Source of the DNA: Streptococcus suis
Lineage (GTDB): Bacteria > Bacillota > Bacilli > Lactobacillales > Streptococcaceae
Assembly (NCBI RefSeq): GCF_016743335.1
Contig: NZ_WCJE01000023.1
Location: forward strand, 1 to 37,540
DNA length: 37,540 bases
Direction: 5' to 3'
A program made the translations under genes and the position numbers. Under the pieces are notes generated by a model. It was given only the letters and a program-made list of their open reading frames with translations. It was not told where the DNA came from and made no database searches. Below, piece by piece: positions 16,301 through 28,097 of this stretch (position 1 is the first letter of the stretch; every line of letters begins with the position of its first letter).

Positions 16301-16340
16301 AAAAAATCTTCTTACTTAGCAGTAGGAAGATTTTTTGGAT
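16301..16340 (+). terminator. terminator of the surface protein gene
   Basis: AAAAAATCTTC and GAAGATTTTTT with inner TACT/AGTA form a long hairpin (16301-16336). It is 12 bases after the stop codon and ends in six T. Confidence 0.85.
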
Positions 16341-16430
16341 TCCAAAAAATTTCGGAAAGACTACGCTATTCCAACAATTTTTAGGAATGTTAATAGATTT
16401 AGAAAATTTTTAGTTACTCCGAAACGTTTC

Positions 16431-16452
16431 TTTGTCAAAACTTGGTCAGAGT
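16431..16452 (+). repeat. arm-type integrase site pair, right inner
   Basis: TTTGTCAAAAC then TTGGTCAGAGT, the same 11-base tandem as at the left end. Confidence 0.6.
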
Positions 16453-16512
16453 GTATTTTTATAAAAATTCTGTATAATTCAGAAAAAACGTAAATATTTT
16501 AGAAAAATTCAT

Positions 16513-16534
16513 TTGGTCAAAATTTGGTCAAATT
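16513..16534 (+). repeat. arm-type integrase site pair, right outer
   Basis: TTGGTCAAAAT then TTGGTCAAATT, the best-conserved 11-base tandem of the four, 91 bases before the att core. Confidence 0.65.
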
Positions 16535-16624
16535 ACTGCTTTTTATTACTCCATAGATAAGTAACAAACCCTTGATTATCGCTATTTTTGTTATCTATTT
16601 TAACTTATTTTAACGTATACTTAT

Positions 16625-16676
16625 CTGTTGGCGGAGTAAATAAACACTAGGAAACCTTGAGAAATCAAGGTTTTTT
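16625..16676 (+). repeat. attR-side repeat of the IME (core 16625-16638)
   Basis: The core CTGTTGGCGGAGTA repeats the tRNA-Asn 3' end. The terminator AACCTTGA-GAAA-TCAAGGTT (16653-16672) follows at the same distance as at the left end. This is probably the ancestral chromosomal terminator of the tRNA operon. Confidence 0.88.
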
Positions 16677-16685
16677 GTTTTTTAC

Positions 16686-16719
16686 AAGAAAAAACCGAGA
16701 AAGTTTAGGATTCTCGGTT
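16686..16719 (-). terminator. terminator overlapping the end of the yfhO-like gene
   Basis: AACCGAGAA (16693-16701) and TTCTCGGTT (16711-16719) form a nine-bp stem. On the minus strand a T-rich run follows. The stop codon at 16705-16707 lies in the loop and the last codons form one arm. Confidence 0.8.
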
Positions 16720-19284
16720 CTTAGAATAATAGTATCCAATGAATTGATAGGAGAAAAATACAAAAACTGCACCAAAAGAAATCAGTAAACCTAGATAGAA
16801 ACCATTTGGTATAAAGGTTAAAACTAGTTTAGTTTGACCTGGACTTACATCCACTTTCATAAAACCCTCTTGCGCTTTTTGGATTTTAATAGGTTTACCA
16901 TCAATGGTTGCATTCCATCCTTTATCATATGGTAAAGTAAGGAGGAGTGAGGCTTCTTTATCGGTTACAAAATCAACGGTTACTTTATTACCATCAGTTT
17001 TTGTTATTACTTGTTTTTCTTGGAGAATGGAAATAGCCTGTTGGAAAGCTAATAAGTCCAATCGATAAAATTGTGGTTTATCAAAAGAAACTTGATTATT
17101 TTCAGGAAAATATACATCGACTTGAACTTGTACATCTGTAGTAAAGCTCCCCACATTGAAGAAAGAGAAAGCATTATCTAGTGTAAACTCACTTGACTGA
17201 TTGTTGACAGTAATGACAACCTTTTTTTGATTCTCATTTGAGAATGTTAAATTTGGCAAATTTAAGTATACTTGGCTATTTGCAGGTATATTTACTAAGA
17301 AAGTTACCTTTGCAGCATCCTCATTGTCAACTTTGTTGACAGTCATTCGATTGCTCAATTCAACTGTATTTCGTGAAACAACATCTGATAAAGTGTGGTA
17401 GTATTTTTGAGATAGCCCTGTTAGTTGATTAAGAAAATTTGTTTGATTATCGAGAGTCAGATTTGTAAAATTGACATCTTTGTAAATCCCTTCAGTCAAT
17501 AGGGCTAACCCTAGATTAAAACTATTTTCGTAAAGATTAATAGTAGACTGACTCTGATTCAGTGTGAAACCAAACTTATTTGGGTCCGTAGTAGCTAAAT
17601 TATATTTGACTCCGAATAGGCTATCAGCAATAATTGTATTATTCTGATAACGAAGATTCAAATTGGTACCGTCTGAACGGAAACCGAGCTTATCTAGTAC
17701 TGAGCTGGAAGCACGATTTCGAATGGAGGAGAATTGAGAAATACCATTGTAATTGAATTTCATGCTATCATTGCCAGTTTGTGGTAATAGACGTTCTATA
17801 CGATAAAATGAATCAGTTTTAGTCTTTGTAGACTTTACAATACTGTCAATATCTGTCAATTTTTCTTCATAGTTTGATCGGCTAGGAAAATGCCATTCAT
17901 CAGAAATCCCCTGAACCTGATAATGACTATGTAATCCAAGTTCTAAGAAAGTGAAGAACAATAAAACAATATTAATCCATTTTAAGGATGATTTATAGCG
18001 AATCATTGCTACAAAAAGAATGAAGTAGGCTATTAGAAATTCTAGTGTGAGTAGGAAATTTACATCCGTTAGAAACTCATAATGATCTCTAAAAATAAAG
18101 GTAGAAGTAAAACAAATGAGTAAAAATGAAACAATCAGAGTAAAATTTTTAATACTTACTTGACGTAGTCGTACCAATGTCTCTGCTGCTAAATAGATAA
18201 TGGTTATTGATAGAGCCCATGCATAACGATAGAGGAACATGTTTGGCGTATGCATACCTTGCCAAAAAAGATTGAGTGGTTGTAGGTAGAAACTTGAAAT
18301 AATGAATGTAAAGAATAGAGCATAGGAGAGTTTGACAGTTGGTTTTATTTCTTTTAATGTAAAGAATAATAAAGCGAGTATTAATGGAACGAGACCAACA
18401 GAGATCATGGGAATAGAACCAAATTTTGTTGTATCAAAGCTACCAACTAAGTTTTTTACAAAGAAGTCCAGATACCAAGAGTCTTCGGTTTTTAGGTTGA
18501 CAATTTTTGTAAATGTCTCACCGTGAGTTTTTAAATCCAAGTAGGTTGGTAACAACATAAACATGCTGCTTAGAGCAGATAAAATTGACACTATTGTAAA
18601 GTTGATAAATCTTTTGATTCTCTGACTATCTATCCATGATAATTGAACCAATGTCCATAATGTTAGAAAAATAGCCACCATATACCCGAAGTAATAGTTT
18701 TGGATAAACAAGCATGTTAATGTTATGTAGTAGAGAATCGGACCCTGTTTTTTTAATAATCGATGCAATCCAAGAAGAATTAGTGGGAGGAGTATAAAAA
18801 CGTCTAGCCAGTTGTTTATTTCTAATTGACTTGTACTAAAACTCATCAGAGAAAAACTAGTAGCGAGTAATAGTGCCCATTCTTCTTTCAAATTTTTATG
18901 GATACCCTTTAGACTGAAATAAGTTGACAACCCAGTCAATCCAAATTTGACAATAGTGACAAGGTAAATAGCGTCAGGCATGGATTGTAAATCAAAGAAA
19001 AAGACAATTGGAGATAGGAATGAATCTAGGTAATAGGAGGATAGAGCATAAAAATTGAGTCCTAAACCACTTGAAAATGTGTAAAAGAGAGAGCCGTCTC
19101 CGTGTAAAGTATTTCGTAATGTTTGATTAAAAATAACATACTGGTGGAAGCCATCACTGGCCAATATTGTTGTATCACTTCCCCACCAGATTCCTTGAAA
19201 TGCTAAGACGATAGAAATAATGATCAGCGGAATAAGGAAGGATAAGAGATAATAAATGGATGTTTTTGTAAATATTTTTTTCAT
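16705..19284 (-). CDS. YfhO-family membrane glycosyltransferase
   Basis: The 859-residue protein has about 13-14 membrane helices in its N-terminal 470 residues, a large outside domain (about 480-820) and a last membrane helix near 835-855. The early loop WGSDTTILASDGFHQYV is the GT-C-type acidic loop of YfhO proteins. B. subtilis YfhO belongs to the system that adds sugar to lipoteichoic acid, so a role in decorating a surface polymer is likely. The outside domain (PANSQVYLNLPNL, YDKGWNATIDGKPI) is typical of the family. No clear ribosome site is seen: only 36 bases separate it from the ABC-F gene, and a terminator takes up most of them. Confidence 0.88.
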   Translation of the reverse strand: MKKIFTKTSIYYLLSFLIPLIIISIVLAFQGIWWGSDTTILASDGFHQYVIFNQTLRNTLHGDGSLFYTFSSGLGLNFYALSSYYLDSFLSPIVFFFDLQSMPDAIYLVTIVKFGLTGLSTYFSLKGIHKNLKEEWALLLATSFSLMSFSTSQLEINNWLDVFILLPLILLGLHRLLKKQGPILYYITLTCLFIQNYYFGYMVAIFLTLWTLVQLSWIDSQRIKRFINFTIVSILSALSSMFMLLPTYLDLKTHGETFTKIVNLKTEDSWYLDFFVKNLVGSFDTTKFGSIPMISVGLVPLILALLFFTLKEIKPTVKLSYALFFTFIISSFYLQPLNLFWQGMHTPNMFLYRYAWALSITIIYLAAETLVRLRQVSIKNFTLIVSFLLICFTSTFIFRDHYEFLTDVNFLLTLEFLIAYFILFVAMIRYKSSLKWINIVLLFFTFLELGLHSHYQVQGISDEWHFPSRSNYEEKLTDIDSIVKSTKTKTDSFYRIERLLPQTGNDSMKFNYNGISQFSSIRNRASSSVLDKLGFRSDGTNLNLRYQNNTIIADSLFGVKYNLATTDPNKFGFTLNQSQSTINLYENSFNLGLALLTEGIYKDVNFTNLTLDNQTNFLNQLTGLSQKYYHTLSDVVSRNTVELSNRMTVNKVDNEDAAKVTFLVNIPANSQVYLNLPNLTFSNENQKKVVITVNNQSSEFTLDNAFSFFNVGSFTTDVQVQVDVYFPENNQVSFDKPQFYRLDLLAFQQAISILQEKQVITKTDGNKVTVDFVTDKEASLLLTLPYDKGWNATIDGKPIKIQKAQEGFMKVDVSPGQTKLVLTFIPNGFYLGLLISFGAVFVFFSYQFIGYYYSKNRES

Positions 19285-19295
19285 AGATTTAAAAG

Positions 19296-19320
19296 AAAAG
19301 GCGAATGAATCGCCTTTTTA
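19296..19320 (-). terminator. terminator of the ABC-F gene
   Basis: AAAAGGCGA (19296-19304), loop ATGAA, and TCGCCTTTT (19310-19318). On the minus strand T-rich sequence follows right up to the yfhO start codon. Confidence 0.8.
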
Positions 19321-20943
19321 TTATGCTTTCCAAAGTTCTTGTACTTTAGCTTGTACTTCAGCATTTTCCAAAAATTCATCGTAAGTTTCATCGATTCGGT
19401 CGATAACACCGTTTTTAGAAATGACGATGATATGGTTTGCTAAAGTTTGAATAAATTCGTGGTCGTGGCTGGCAAAGATGATGGACTCTTTGAAAGCTTT
19501 CAAACCATCGTTCAGACTGGAAATTGACTCCAAGTCCAAGTGGTTGGTTGGATCATCTAAGACCAAGACATTTGACTTGAGGAGCATGAGTTTTGACAAC
19601 ATCACGCGCACTTTTTCTCCCCCTGACAAGACATTTACAGGTTTGTTAACCTCATCTCCTGAGAAGAGCATACGCCCTAAGAAACCACGTAAGAAGGTAT
19701 TGTCATCTTCTTCCTTGCTAGCAAAATTACGAAGCCAATCAAGGATAGATTCATTGGTATCAAAGTCTCGTGTATTGTCTTTTGGTAAATAGGATTGACT
19801 AGTAGTGACACCCCACTTGACAGTTCCTTCGTATTCGATATCTCCCATAAGTGCACGAATCAATGCTGTTGTTTGGATGTCGTTTTGACCAATAAGAGCA
19901 GTCTTGTCACCTGGACGCAGGATAAAGCTGATATTGTCAAGAATCGTTTCACCATCGATGACAACTTTTAAGTTCTCAACGGTCAAAAGGTCATTACCGA
20001 TTTCACGTTCTGATTTGAAGTTGATAAATGGATACTTACGGCTAGAAGGAATGATTTCTTCCAACTCGATTTTGTCCAACATTTTCTTACGTGAAGTAGC
20101 TTGCTTAGACTTAGAAGCATTAGCAGAGAAACGGGCAACGAATTCTTGTAATTCCTTGATTTTTTCTTCAGCTTTTGCATTACGGTCAGCTTGTAGTTTA
20201 GCTGCTAGTTCACTGGATTGTTTCCAGAAGTCATAGTTACCAACGAAAATCTTGATTTTACCGAAGTCAAGGTCGGCCATATGGGTACATACTTTGTTTA
20301 AGAAGTGGCGGTCGTGTGACACGACGATGACCGTATTTTCAAAGTCAATCAAGAAATCTTCGAGCCAGTTGATGGATTGGATGTCCAGACCGTTGGTTGG
20401 CTCGTCCAAAAGAAGAACATCTGGTTTACCAAAAAGTGCCTTAGCCAAGAGGACCTTAACCTTCTCACCGTTGGTCAATTCGCTCATGTTTTGGTAGTGG
20501 AGGTCTTCTGAAATGTTGAGGTTTTGGAGCAATTGAGAAGCTTCACTTTCAGCTTCCCAGCCACCAAGTTCAGCAAACTCACCTTCTAATTCAGCAGCAC
20601 GAACACCATCTTCATCAGAAAAATCTTCCTTCATGTAAATAGCATCTTTTTCTTTCATGATGCTGTAAAGTTGCTCATTCCCCATGATAACAACGTCAAT
20701 CACGCGCTCATCTTCATAGTCGAAATGGTTCTGACGTAGCACAGAAAGGCGTTCGTCTGGTCCAAGTGAAATATGACCTGTTGATGGCTCGATGTCACCA
20801 GCAAGAATTTTCAAAAATGTAGATTTACCGGCCCCGTTTGCACCAATCAAACCGTAGGTATTTCCTGCTGTAAATTTGATATTGACATCGTCAAATAATT
20901 TGCGGTCGCTAAAGCGAAGCGACACGTCTGATACTGTAAGCAT
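19321..20943 (-). CDS. ABC-F ATPase, YbiT-like
   Basis: This 540-residue soluble protein has two ABC ATPase domains joined by a linker and no membrane part, which marks the ribosome-acting ABC-F family. Domain 1 has Walker A GANGAGKS (34-41), signature LTNGEK and Walker B LLLDEPTNGLD. Domain 2 has a degenerate Walker A (GQNDIQTT, about 350-357), a good signature LSGGEK, and LVLDDPTNHLD with Asp in place of the catalytic Glu. I start at the ATG at 20943, preceded by GAGGAG, not at an upstream in-frame ATG. The length and linker suggest the YbiT-like group rather than a drug-resistance factor. Confidence 0.9.
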   Translation of the reverse strand: MLTVSDVSLRFSDRKLFDDVNIKFTAGNTYGLIGANGAGKSTFLKILAGDIEPSTGHISLGPDERLSVLRQNHFDYEDERVIDVVIMGNEQLYSIMKEKDAIYMKEDFSDEDGVRAAELEGEFAELGGWEAESEASQLLQNLNISEDLHYQNMSELTNGEKVKVLLAKALFGKPDVLLLDEPTNGLDIQSINWLEDFLIDFENTVIVVSHDRHFLNKVCTHMADLDFGKIKIFVGNYDFWKQSSELAAKLQADRNAKAEEKIKELQEFVARFSANASKSKQATSRKKMLDKIELEEIIPSSRKYPFINFKSEREIGNDLLTVENLKVVIDGETILDNISFILRPGDKTALIGQNDIQTTALIRALMGDIEYEGTVKWGVTTSQSYLPKDNTRDFDTNESILDWLRNFASKEEDDNTFLRGFLGRMLFSGDEVNKPVNVLSGGEKVRVMLSKLMLLKSNVLVLDDPTNHLDLESISSLNDGLKAFKESIIFASHDHEFIQTLANHIIVISKNGVIDRIDETYDEFLENAEVQAKVQELWKA

Positions 20944-21007
20944 AGTTTCTCCTCTATTTCTGTCTATTAGTTTTATTGTACTAGAAAGAACTTGAATTTT
21001 CAATGAA

Positions 21008-21880
21008 TTACATTGGAATCAAAATATCTTCATCATAATGTTTATGGTCTTTTTGAAGACTGAAGCCACGTCCACGCACCTGACTCGCAGGCATAACAAC
21101 CATAAAGGCAGTTTCATCAATTTCTAATACCGCTGTCTCCAGTTTCTGCATTTCTGGAATAGAGATGGTGGTCATCAACATGCGCTTGTCAACCCCTGTA
21201 AATCCACCGATAATTGGAAGTTCTGTTACACCGCGATCAGCAACTTTAGTAATATAGTCTTTAATTTCTTCTGATTTTTGAGAAATAATCATGACATTTC
21301 GAGAAGATTGGGTACCAGACATCATGCGGTTAACAATATAAGTAATGGTCATTAGGGCAATAATCGAGTACATAACAGTATCAGTATCGAAGGCAACAAA
21401 TCCAAGACCAACGATAATACCATCAATAATAGCCATTGTCAGACCTAATGATAAAGGGGTGTACTTGTGAATAAATTGAATAAGAATACCTGTTCCACCA
21501 GTAGAAGAATTTCCAAGGAAGACAAGCCCAAGTCCAAAACCTAGGATAATTCCACCGAAAATAGCAGCTAGGAGAGGATTTTCTGTCAAGTTGGGTAAAC
21601 CTGCTGTCAACTTGATGCAAAGAGGATAGATGATAGCTCCATAGACAGTTTTGATAAATACAGATTTTCCTAAGAAAAACCAACAGATGATTAATAAAGG
21701 GATGTTACAGTAGAGGACAAAATCAGACGGACTCCATCCCAGAAGAGCATTGAGTGCGATTGCTAAACCTCCGACACCACCAGATACGATATTATTCTCT
21801 AGAAAAAAACTGTTAAATCCAATGGCCATGACAATTGATCCGAGTGTGACAGAGATAAAGTCCTTTATACGTTCTTTCAT
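21008..21880 (-). CDS. YitT-family (DUF161/DUF2179) membrane protein
   Basis: The 290-residue protein has five or six membrane helices in its first 190 residues (family signature GGVGGLAIALNALLG, and GNSSTGGTGILIQF) and a cytoplasmic DUF2179 domain of about 90 residues at the C-terminus (SQKSEEIKDYITKVADRGVTEL). YitT-family proteins are widespread in Firmicutes and their substrate is not established. AAGGAGAA precedes the ATG. It faces away from the trpS leader, and the 100-base gap holds the trpS promoter on the other strand. Confidence 0.9.
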   Translation of the reverse strand: MKERIKDFISVTLGSIVMAIGFNSFFLENNIVSGGVGGLAIALNALLGWSPSDFVLYCNIPLLIICWFFLGKSVFIKTVYGAIIYPLCIKLTAGLPNLTENPLLAAIFGGIILGFGLGLVFLGNSSTGGTGILIQFIHKYTPLSLGLTMAIIDGIIVGLGFVAFDTDTVMYSIIALMTITYIVNRMMSGTQSSRNVMIISQKSEEIKDYITKVADRGVTELPIIGGFTGVDKRMLMTTISIPEMQKLETAVLEIDETAFMVVMPASQVRGRGFSLQKDHKHYDEDILIPM

Positions 21881-21957
21881 ATATTCTCCTTGGTTAGTGT
21901 TATAAAAGCAATTTCTATTATCCCTAATTTAGACAGTATCGTCAAGGCTTTGTCAGC

Positions 21958-21986
21958 TTGACTTTCTAATTTTTTGCGGTTATAAT
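21958..21986 (+). promoter_or_regulatory. promoter of the trpS T-box operon
   Basis: TTGACT (21958-21963), 17 bases, TATAAT (21981-21986). The start would fall near 21993, just before T-box stem I. Confidence 0.8.
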
Positions 21987-21989
21987 AGG

Positions 21990-23264
<1,275 letters not shown>

Positions 23265-23278
23265 GGTTAACAATAAAA

Positions 23279-23312
23279 GAGCAATGTCATAAAAACGTTG
23301 CTTTTTTTATTT
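23279..23312 (+). terminator. terminator of trpS
   Basis: AGCAATG pairs imperfectly with CGTTGCT around a loop rich in A, followed by seven T. Confidence 0.75.
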
Positions 23313-23412
23313 GTTTTATAATAAAGTAAAAAACAAACGTTCGATTTTCTAAAAGAAAGTAGTAAAGAATTTTCTGAATTTTTATCATTACTTATTTTAA
23401 AGCGAATAATAA

Positions 23413-24974
<1,562 letters not shown>

Positions 24975-24983
24975 AACAAAAAC

Positions 24984-25014
24984 AAGACCCTCTTGACAGG
25001 GTCTTTACTTTTTT
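24984..25014 (+). terminator. terminator of guaB
   Basis: AAGACCCT (24984-24991), loop CTTGAC, AGGGTCTT (24998-25005), then TACTTTTTT. It lies 10 bases after the guaB stop and before the convergent recF. Confidence 0.85.
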
Positions 25015-25045
25015 GTAAACTTTATTGACGACAGTGTAAACAATC

Positions 25046-26140
25046 TTATTCTGACTCAGTAACCTTACCAGACTCAATATGGAAGATTTTTAAACTATCA
25101 GGTAGCTTATGTAAATGGTCTAAAGATGTCGTTGTAATAAATGTTTGAATCGTATCTGTAATAGTTTCTAGTAGTTTGATTTGACGATTATTATCTAGCT
25201 CACTCATAACATCATCTAAGAGTAGAATTGGGTATTCTCGTGTGACCTCCTTCATCAGCTCAATTTCAGCCAGTTTGAGTGACAGAACGAGACTGCGGTG
25301 CTGACCTTGGCTACCATAATGGGCATTCATTCCATTTATAAAGAAAGCTACATCATCTCGATGTGGTCCAACTCCTGTATTTTTCTTAAATAAATCACGT
25401 TTGCGACACCTTTCCAATTCCGTCAAGAATTTATCAATTAAATTGACATCATCTGTCAATTCGATTGAGGTTTTGTATTCGATTGTCAATTCTTCCCGAT
25501 TGCCAGATATTTCTTGAACTTTTCTATTTCCAAATTCCTCTAATTTCTTTAGAAAGTCAATACGATGTTGGATAACACGACTACCATATTCAGCAAGTTG
25601 CTGATCTAACACGGATAGGAAGTTCTCATCAATCTTATCTGTAGATTTGAGGTAAGTATTTCTTTGTTTTAAAACGTGATTATAATTCGATAGGTCAGAG
25701 AGATAGAGTGGTTTGATTTGCCCGAGCTCGACATCGATGAACTTTCTTCTCAAAGCAGGCGCACCTTTTATCAGCTGTAAATCTTCAGGGGCGAAGAGAA
25801 CAACATTCATGTGGCCGATATAGTTGGAAAGCTTGGCTTGTTTGAGATGGTTGACCTTGGTTATCCGTCCCTTTTCTGTCAACTGTATGTCAAGTGGCAC
25901 TTTACCATTTGTCCGATGGAGTAAACCAGAAATAGATAATTCCTTTTCTTGAAACTGTAGTAGGTCCTTATCTGTCCGTGTTCGATGACTTCGTGTTAAG
26001 GCTAAAAAATAGATTGATTCTAAAATATTGGTTTTACCTTGGGCATTCTCACCCAAAAAGACATTGAGCCCCTTGTTGAACTCAATATCTTGTTGACTGT
26101 AATTGCGAAAGTGCCGTAATGCTAATGTTTCAAGCCACAT
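25046..26140 (-). CDS. recF: DNA replication and repair protein RecF
   Basis: The 364-residue RecF is an SMC-like ATPase that loads RecA at gaps together with RecO and RecR. Walker A is GENAQGKTN (about 31-39), the signature is [18 protein letters not shown], and Walker B is [13 protein letters not shown] near residue 310. It begins [14 protein letters not shown], typical for RecF. The start lies two bases after the yaaA stop, so the two are co-transcribed and probably coupled. The pair yaaA-recF is a conserved origin-region unit. Confidence 0.97.
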   Translation of the reverse strand: MWLETLALRHFRNYSQQDIEFNKGLNVFLGENAQGKTNILESIYFLALTRSHRTRTDKDLLQFQEKELSISGLLHRTNGKVPLDIQLTEKGRITKVNHLKQAKLSNYIGHMNVVLFAPEDLQLIKGAPALRRKFIDVELGQIKPLYLSDLSNYNHVLKQRNTYLKSTDKIDENFLSVLDQQLAEYGSRVIQHRIDFLKKLEEFGNRKVQEISGNREELTIEYKTSIELTDDVNLIDKFLTELERCRKRDLFKKNTGVGPHRDDVAFFINGMNAHYGSQGQHRSLVLSLKLAEIELMKEVTREYPILLLDDVMSELDNNRQIKLLETITDTIQTFITTTSLDHLHKLPDSLKIFHIESGKVTESE

Positions 26141-26142
26141 TT

Positions 26143-26526
26143 TTACATACCAGGGAAACGAACAGGTTTTCTTTCAGTATTTTTAGTTGCTTTTTTAGGA
26201 ATTTTTACCTGTTTCTTATTCTTTTTATTTTCTTGATTTAACTTTTTAACGATTGCAGCTACACGTTCTTTTTCAGCTTGCTCCTCTTGGTGCTGTTTGA
26301 TTTCCTCTGCACTAGGAGCGACGATTGTGATGCTGGTGTTGTGGTCTGGGAGTGTGATAACATCTCCGACACGGATTTTTTTACCGCGTCTTTTTTCATC
26401 CTCTCCATTGAAAAGAATGGTATTTTCTTCTAAGAAACCTTTAATGGCACCTCCTGAATGGAGAATACCAGTCGTTTTTAACAATGCTTGTAATGTGATG
26501 TAGTCATCAAATAATTTAAATTCCAT
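26143..26526 (-). CDS. yaaA: S4-domain protein YaaA
   Basis: This 127-residue protein has an S4 RNA-binding domain in its first 70 residues ([34 protein letters not shown]) and a lysine-rich, probably disordered C-terminal tail. YaaA with S4 domain stands next to recF in most Firmicutes. Its role is thought to relate to RNA or the ribosome but is not settled. GAGGTG precedes the ATG. It has its own extended -10 promoter immediately downstream of the phage-satellite end. Confidence 0.93.
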   Translation of the reverse strand: MEFKLFDDYITLQALLKTTGILHSGGAIKGFLEENTILFNGEDEKRRGKKIRVGDVITLPDHNTSITIVAPSAEEIKQHQEEQAEKERVAAIVKKLNQENKKNKKQVKIPKKATKNTERKPVRFPGM

Positions 26527-26546
26527 AAGTCACCTCGTTACAGAAT

Positions 26547-26555
26547 ATTATATCA
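26547..26555 (-). promoter_or_regulatory. extended -10 promoter of yaaA-recF
   Basis: On the minus strand TGATATAAT gives an extended -10 with perfect TATAAT (26547-26552), about 20 bases before the ATG. No good -35 is present. It keeps yaaA-recF expressed despite the mobile element next door. Confidence 0.6.
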
Positions 26556-26663
26556 CAAAATGGTATGTTTCGTTTTTCACGCGCTGGAAACCCAGTCATA
26601 TCAAGGATTTTTACAGTGCTGTAAACTACTGTAAACCGAATTTGTTCCCCTTTTTGTTCACCC

Positions 26664-27830
26664 TCAAAGGTTTTCTAGAGCTTTTTCATAAAATGTAACA
26701 GCATGCTTTGCTTTTTCTTTTGAAAGGTGGCTATAGATGTCCATTGTCATTGATATTCTAGAATGACCAAGACGATGCTGGAGTTCCTTGTAGGGTATTC
26801 CGGAGTTAAGCAGTAGGCTAGCGTGCGTGTGGCGGAAGCCGTGGAAACCGATATTAGGCAGCCCAATATTCTTCAGGCGAGTGGTCAACCTGTTCCCTAG
26901 GGTCTTATCCTCAGGATAGTCATGGATAAAGTCGGAAAATACTACCGTTTCAGAACGTCCGAGGGTCCAAGCCTCTTGTATCTGTCGCCGTCTGTATTCT
27001 TTCAGCATGGCTACTGTCTGGCTATCGATGTCTATATCGCGTATGCTAGCGTTTGATTTTGGGGAGTTTATTGAGCCGTAGCGGTTGAGTGTTTTTGTGA
27101 TGCTAATGGTGGCGTTGTTCAAGTCAATATCTGACCAGCTAAGCGCTAGGGCTTCATTGATACGGCAACCAGTGGCCAGCAAGAACTTGTATAGGGTGGC
27201 TTCATACAGATTTCTGTAATTGGTTAAGTCTAAGCCGTCCAAGTAGCCAAGAAACTGTTTAAGCTGCTCGCCGTTGAAATGTTTTACCTTCTTCCGAGTG
27301 GCTTTTTTTGCGTTCCTGGGCAATATGACTTCCCGAGCTGGATTGTATGGCAGAACTTGCATAACAACACCGTATTGCAATATACGTTTGTTCAGCGCGT
27401 GGATTTTGTCATAGTGTAGATAGGCACCCGCTTCCCCTGTATTTGCTTTGTCTGCTAATTTGATGACGATGCTTTGGATGAGTGGGGTCGTCAGTTTATC
27501 GAGCTTATAGGCTCCAAAAAGTGGTATAACATGATTTTTCAGTAAGCCCCTGATGTTCCCGCGAGTATTTGGCTTTACTGTGTGCTTATAGCTATTCCAC
27601 CACAATTCTGCCAACTCTTTATAACTGGTTATGGTGGCACTTTGGTAGCGTGTTGCCCCGTCTGTTTTAAAAGTTGCAATAGCTTGCTGAGTTTTGTTTT
27701 TAACCTCCTTCTTGGTCCTACCCGTGACATTAGTCTTGACTTTCTTACCAGTGATGGCATCTACACCAAGATAGACACTTGCACGGTACACAGTAGCACC
27801 GTTTTTCTTTTTTACTTCAATAATCTTCAT
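26664..27830 (-). CDS. int: tyrosine recombinase / integrase of the phage satellite
   Basis: The 388-residue phage-type integrase has an arm-binding domain (MKIIEVKKKNGATVYRAS, AP2-like), a core-binding domain (about 60-165), and a catalytic domain with Arg in ATGCRINEAL, the box HGFRHTHASLLL, LGHSRI and the nucleophile Tyr in MDIYSHL. All usual catalytic residues are present. I start at 27830 because GGAAAGG is well placed for this ATG; an upstream ATG at 27848 overlaps that site. It lies at the left end of the element next to yaaA. A 31-base direct repeat (27850-27880) sits at its 5' leader. Confidence 0.93.
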   Translation of the reverse strand: MKIIEVKKKNGATVYRASVYLGVDAITGKKVKTNVTGRTKKEVKNKTQQAIATFKTDGATRYQSATITSYKELAELWWNSYKHTVKPNTRGNIRGLLKNHVIPLFGAYKLDKLTTPLIQSIVIKLADKANTGEAGAYLHYDKIHALNKRILQYGVVMQVLPYNPAREVILPRNAKKATRKKVKHFNGEQLKQFLGYLDGLDLTNYRNLYEATLYKFLLATGCRINEALALSWSDIDLNNATISITKTLNRYGSINSPKSNASIRDIDIDSQTVAMLKEYRRRQIQEAWTLGRSETVVFSDFIHDYPEDKTLGNRLTTRLKNIGLPNIGFHGFRHTHASLLLNSGIPYKELQHRLGHSRISMTMDIYSHLSKEKAKHAVTFYEKALENL

Positions 27831-27849
27831 GGTTATAAACCTTTCCATC

Positions 27850-27880
27850 AGCAGGCAAGCTGTTATTAAAAAGATTTTAG
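27850..27880 (+). repeat. 31-base direct repeat, copy 1
   Basis: Begins AGCAGGCAAGCTGTTATT and is identical over 31 bases to 31264-31294. This copy lies in the integrase leader. Confidence 0.85.
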
Positions 27881-28002
27881 AATGTTTTAGGTTTATATCA
27901 TGCGTAGGCTTACGAGAATAGCCCTATTTTCGTTTATTTTAAGTGGGTAGGGTAAATATACCAGTCGAGAGTTAAAAGCGAATACAGACGATTTTGGAGC
28001 GT

Positions 28003-28032
28003 TTGACAGGGTGAGCGGTATTCTGATATGAT
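28003..28032 (+). promoter_or_regulatory. promoter of the Fst-like toxin mRNA (RNA I)
   Basis: TTGACA (28003-28008), an 18-base spacer and TATGAT (28027-28032). Confidence 0.65.
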
Positions 28033-28063
28033 AGACAAGCCCCCGGACTTTATTGAAGGGAGG

Positions 28064-28097
28064 TGATACCGTGGCGGAATTCATACTTACCACGTTT
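28064..28097 (+). repeat. DR copy 1 of the par-type locus (toxin start region)
   Basis: TGATACCGTG (28064-28073, covering the toxin start codon) and TTACCACGTTT (28087-28097) recur in the antitoxin RNA region at 28218-28247. Confidence 0.8.

Larger units (their letters stand above)
16341..16624. other. gene-free right end of the IME
   Basis: I see no gene here. The stretch is AT-rich and holds the two right-hand arm-type repeat pairs (16431-16452 and 16513-16534) before the att core at 16625. Confidence 0.6.
6578..16638. mobile_element. integrative and mobilizable element in tRNA-Asn with virus-like Rep
   Basis: The 14-base core CTGTTGGCGGAGTA occurs at 6578-6591 (in tRNA-Asn) and at 16625-16638, bounding about 10.05 kb. 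Inside are a tyrosine integrase, an excisionase-like gene, Rep (HUH plus SF3 helicase), an FtsK/TcpA-like ATPase, a small membrane protein, regulators and a surface-exclusion protein. There are no type IV secretion genes, so it is a mobilizable rather than a self-conjugative element. The minus-strand module (6762-12304) and the plus-strand genes diverge from a control region at 12305-12591. Confidence 0.88.

Noticed and set aside
6578..16638. A full integrative conjugative element
   Set aside because: No VirB4-, VirB6- or lytic transglycosylase-type genes are present; only Rep and a coupling ATPase, so mobilizable is the better term.
26527..26663. Left attachment core of the phage satellite
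   Set aside because: CTGTAAAC-type repeats are present, but no matching right-hand copy can be found inside the window, so no core can be named.
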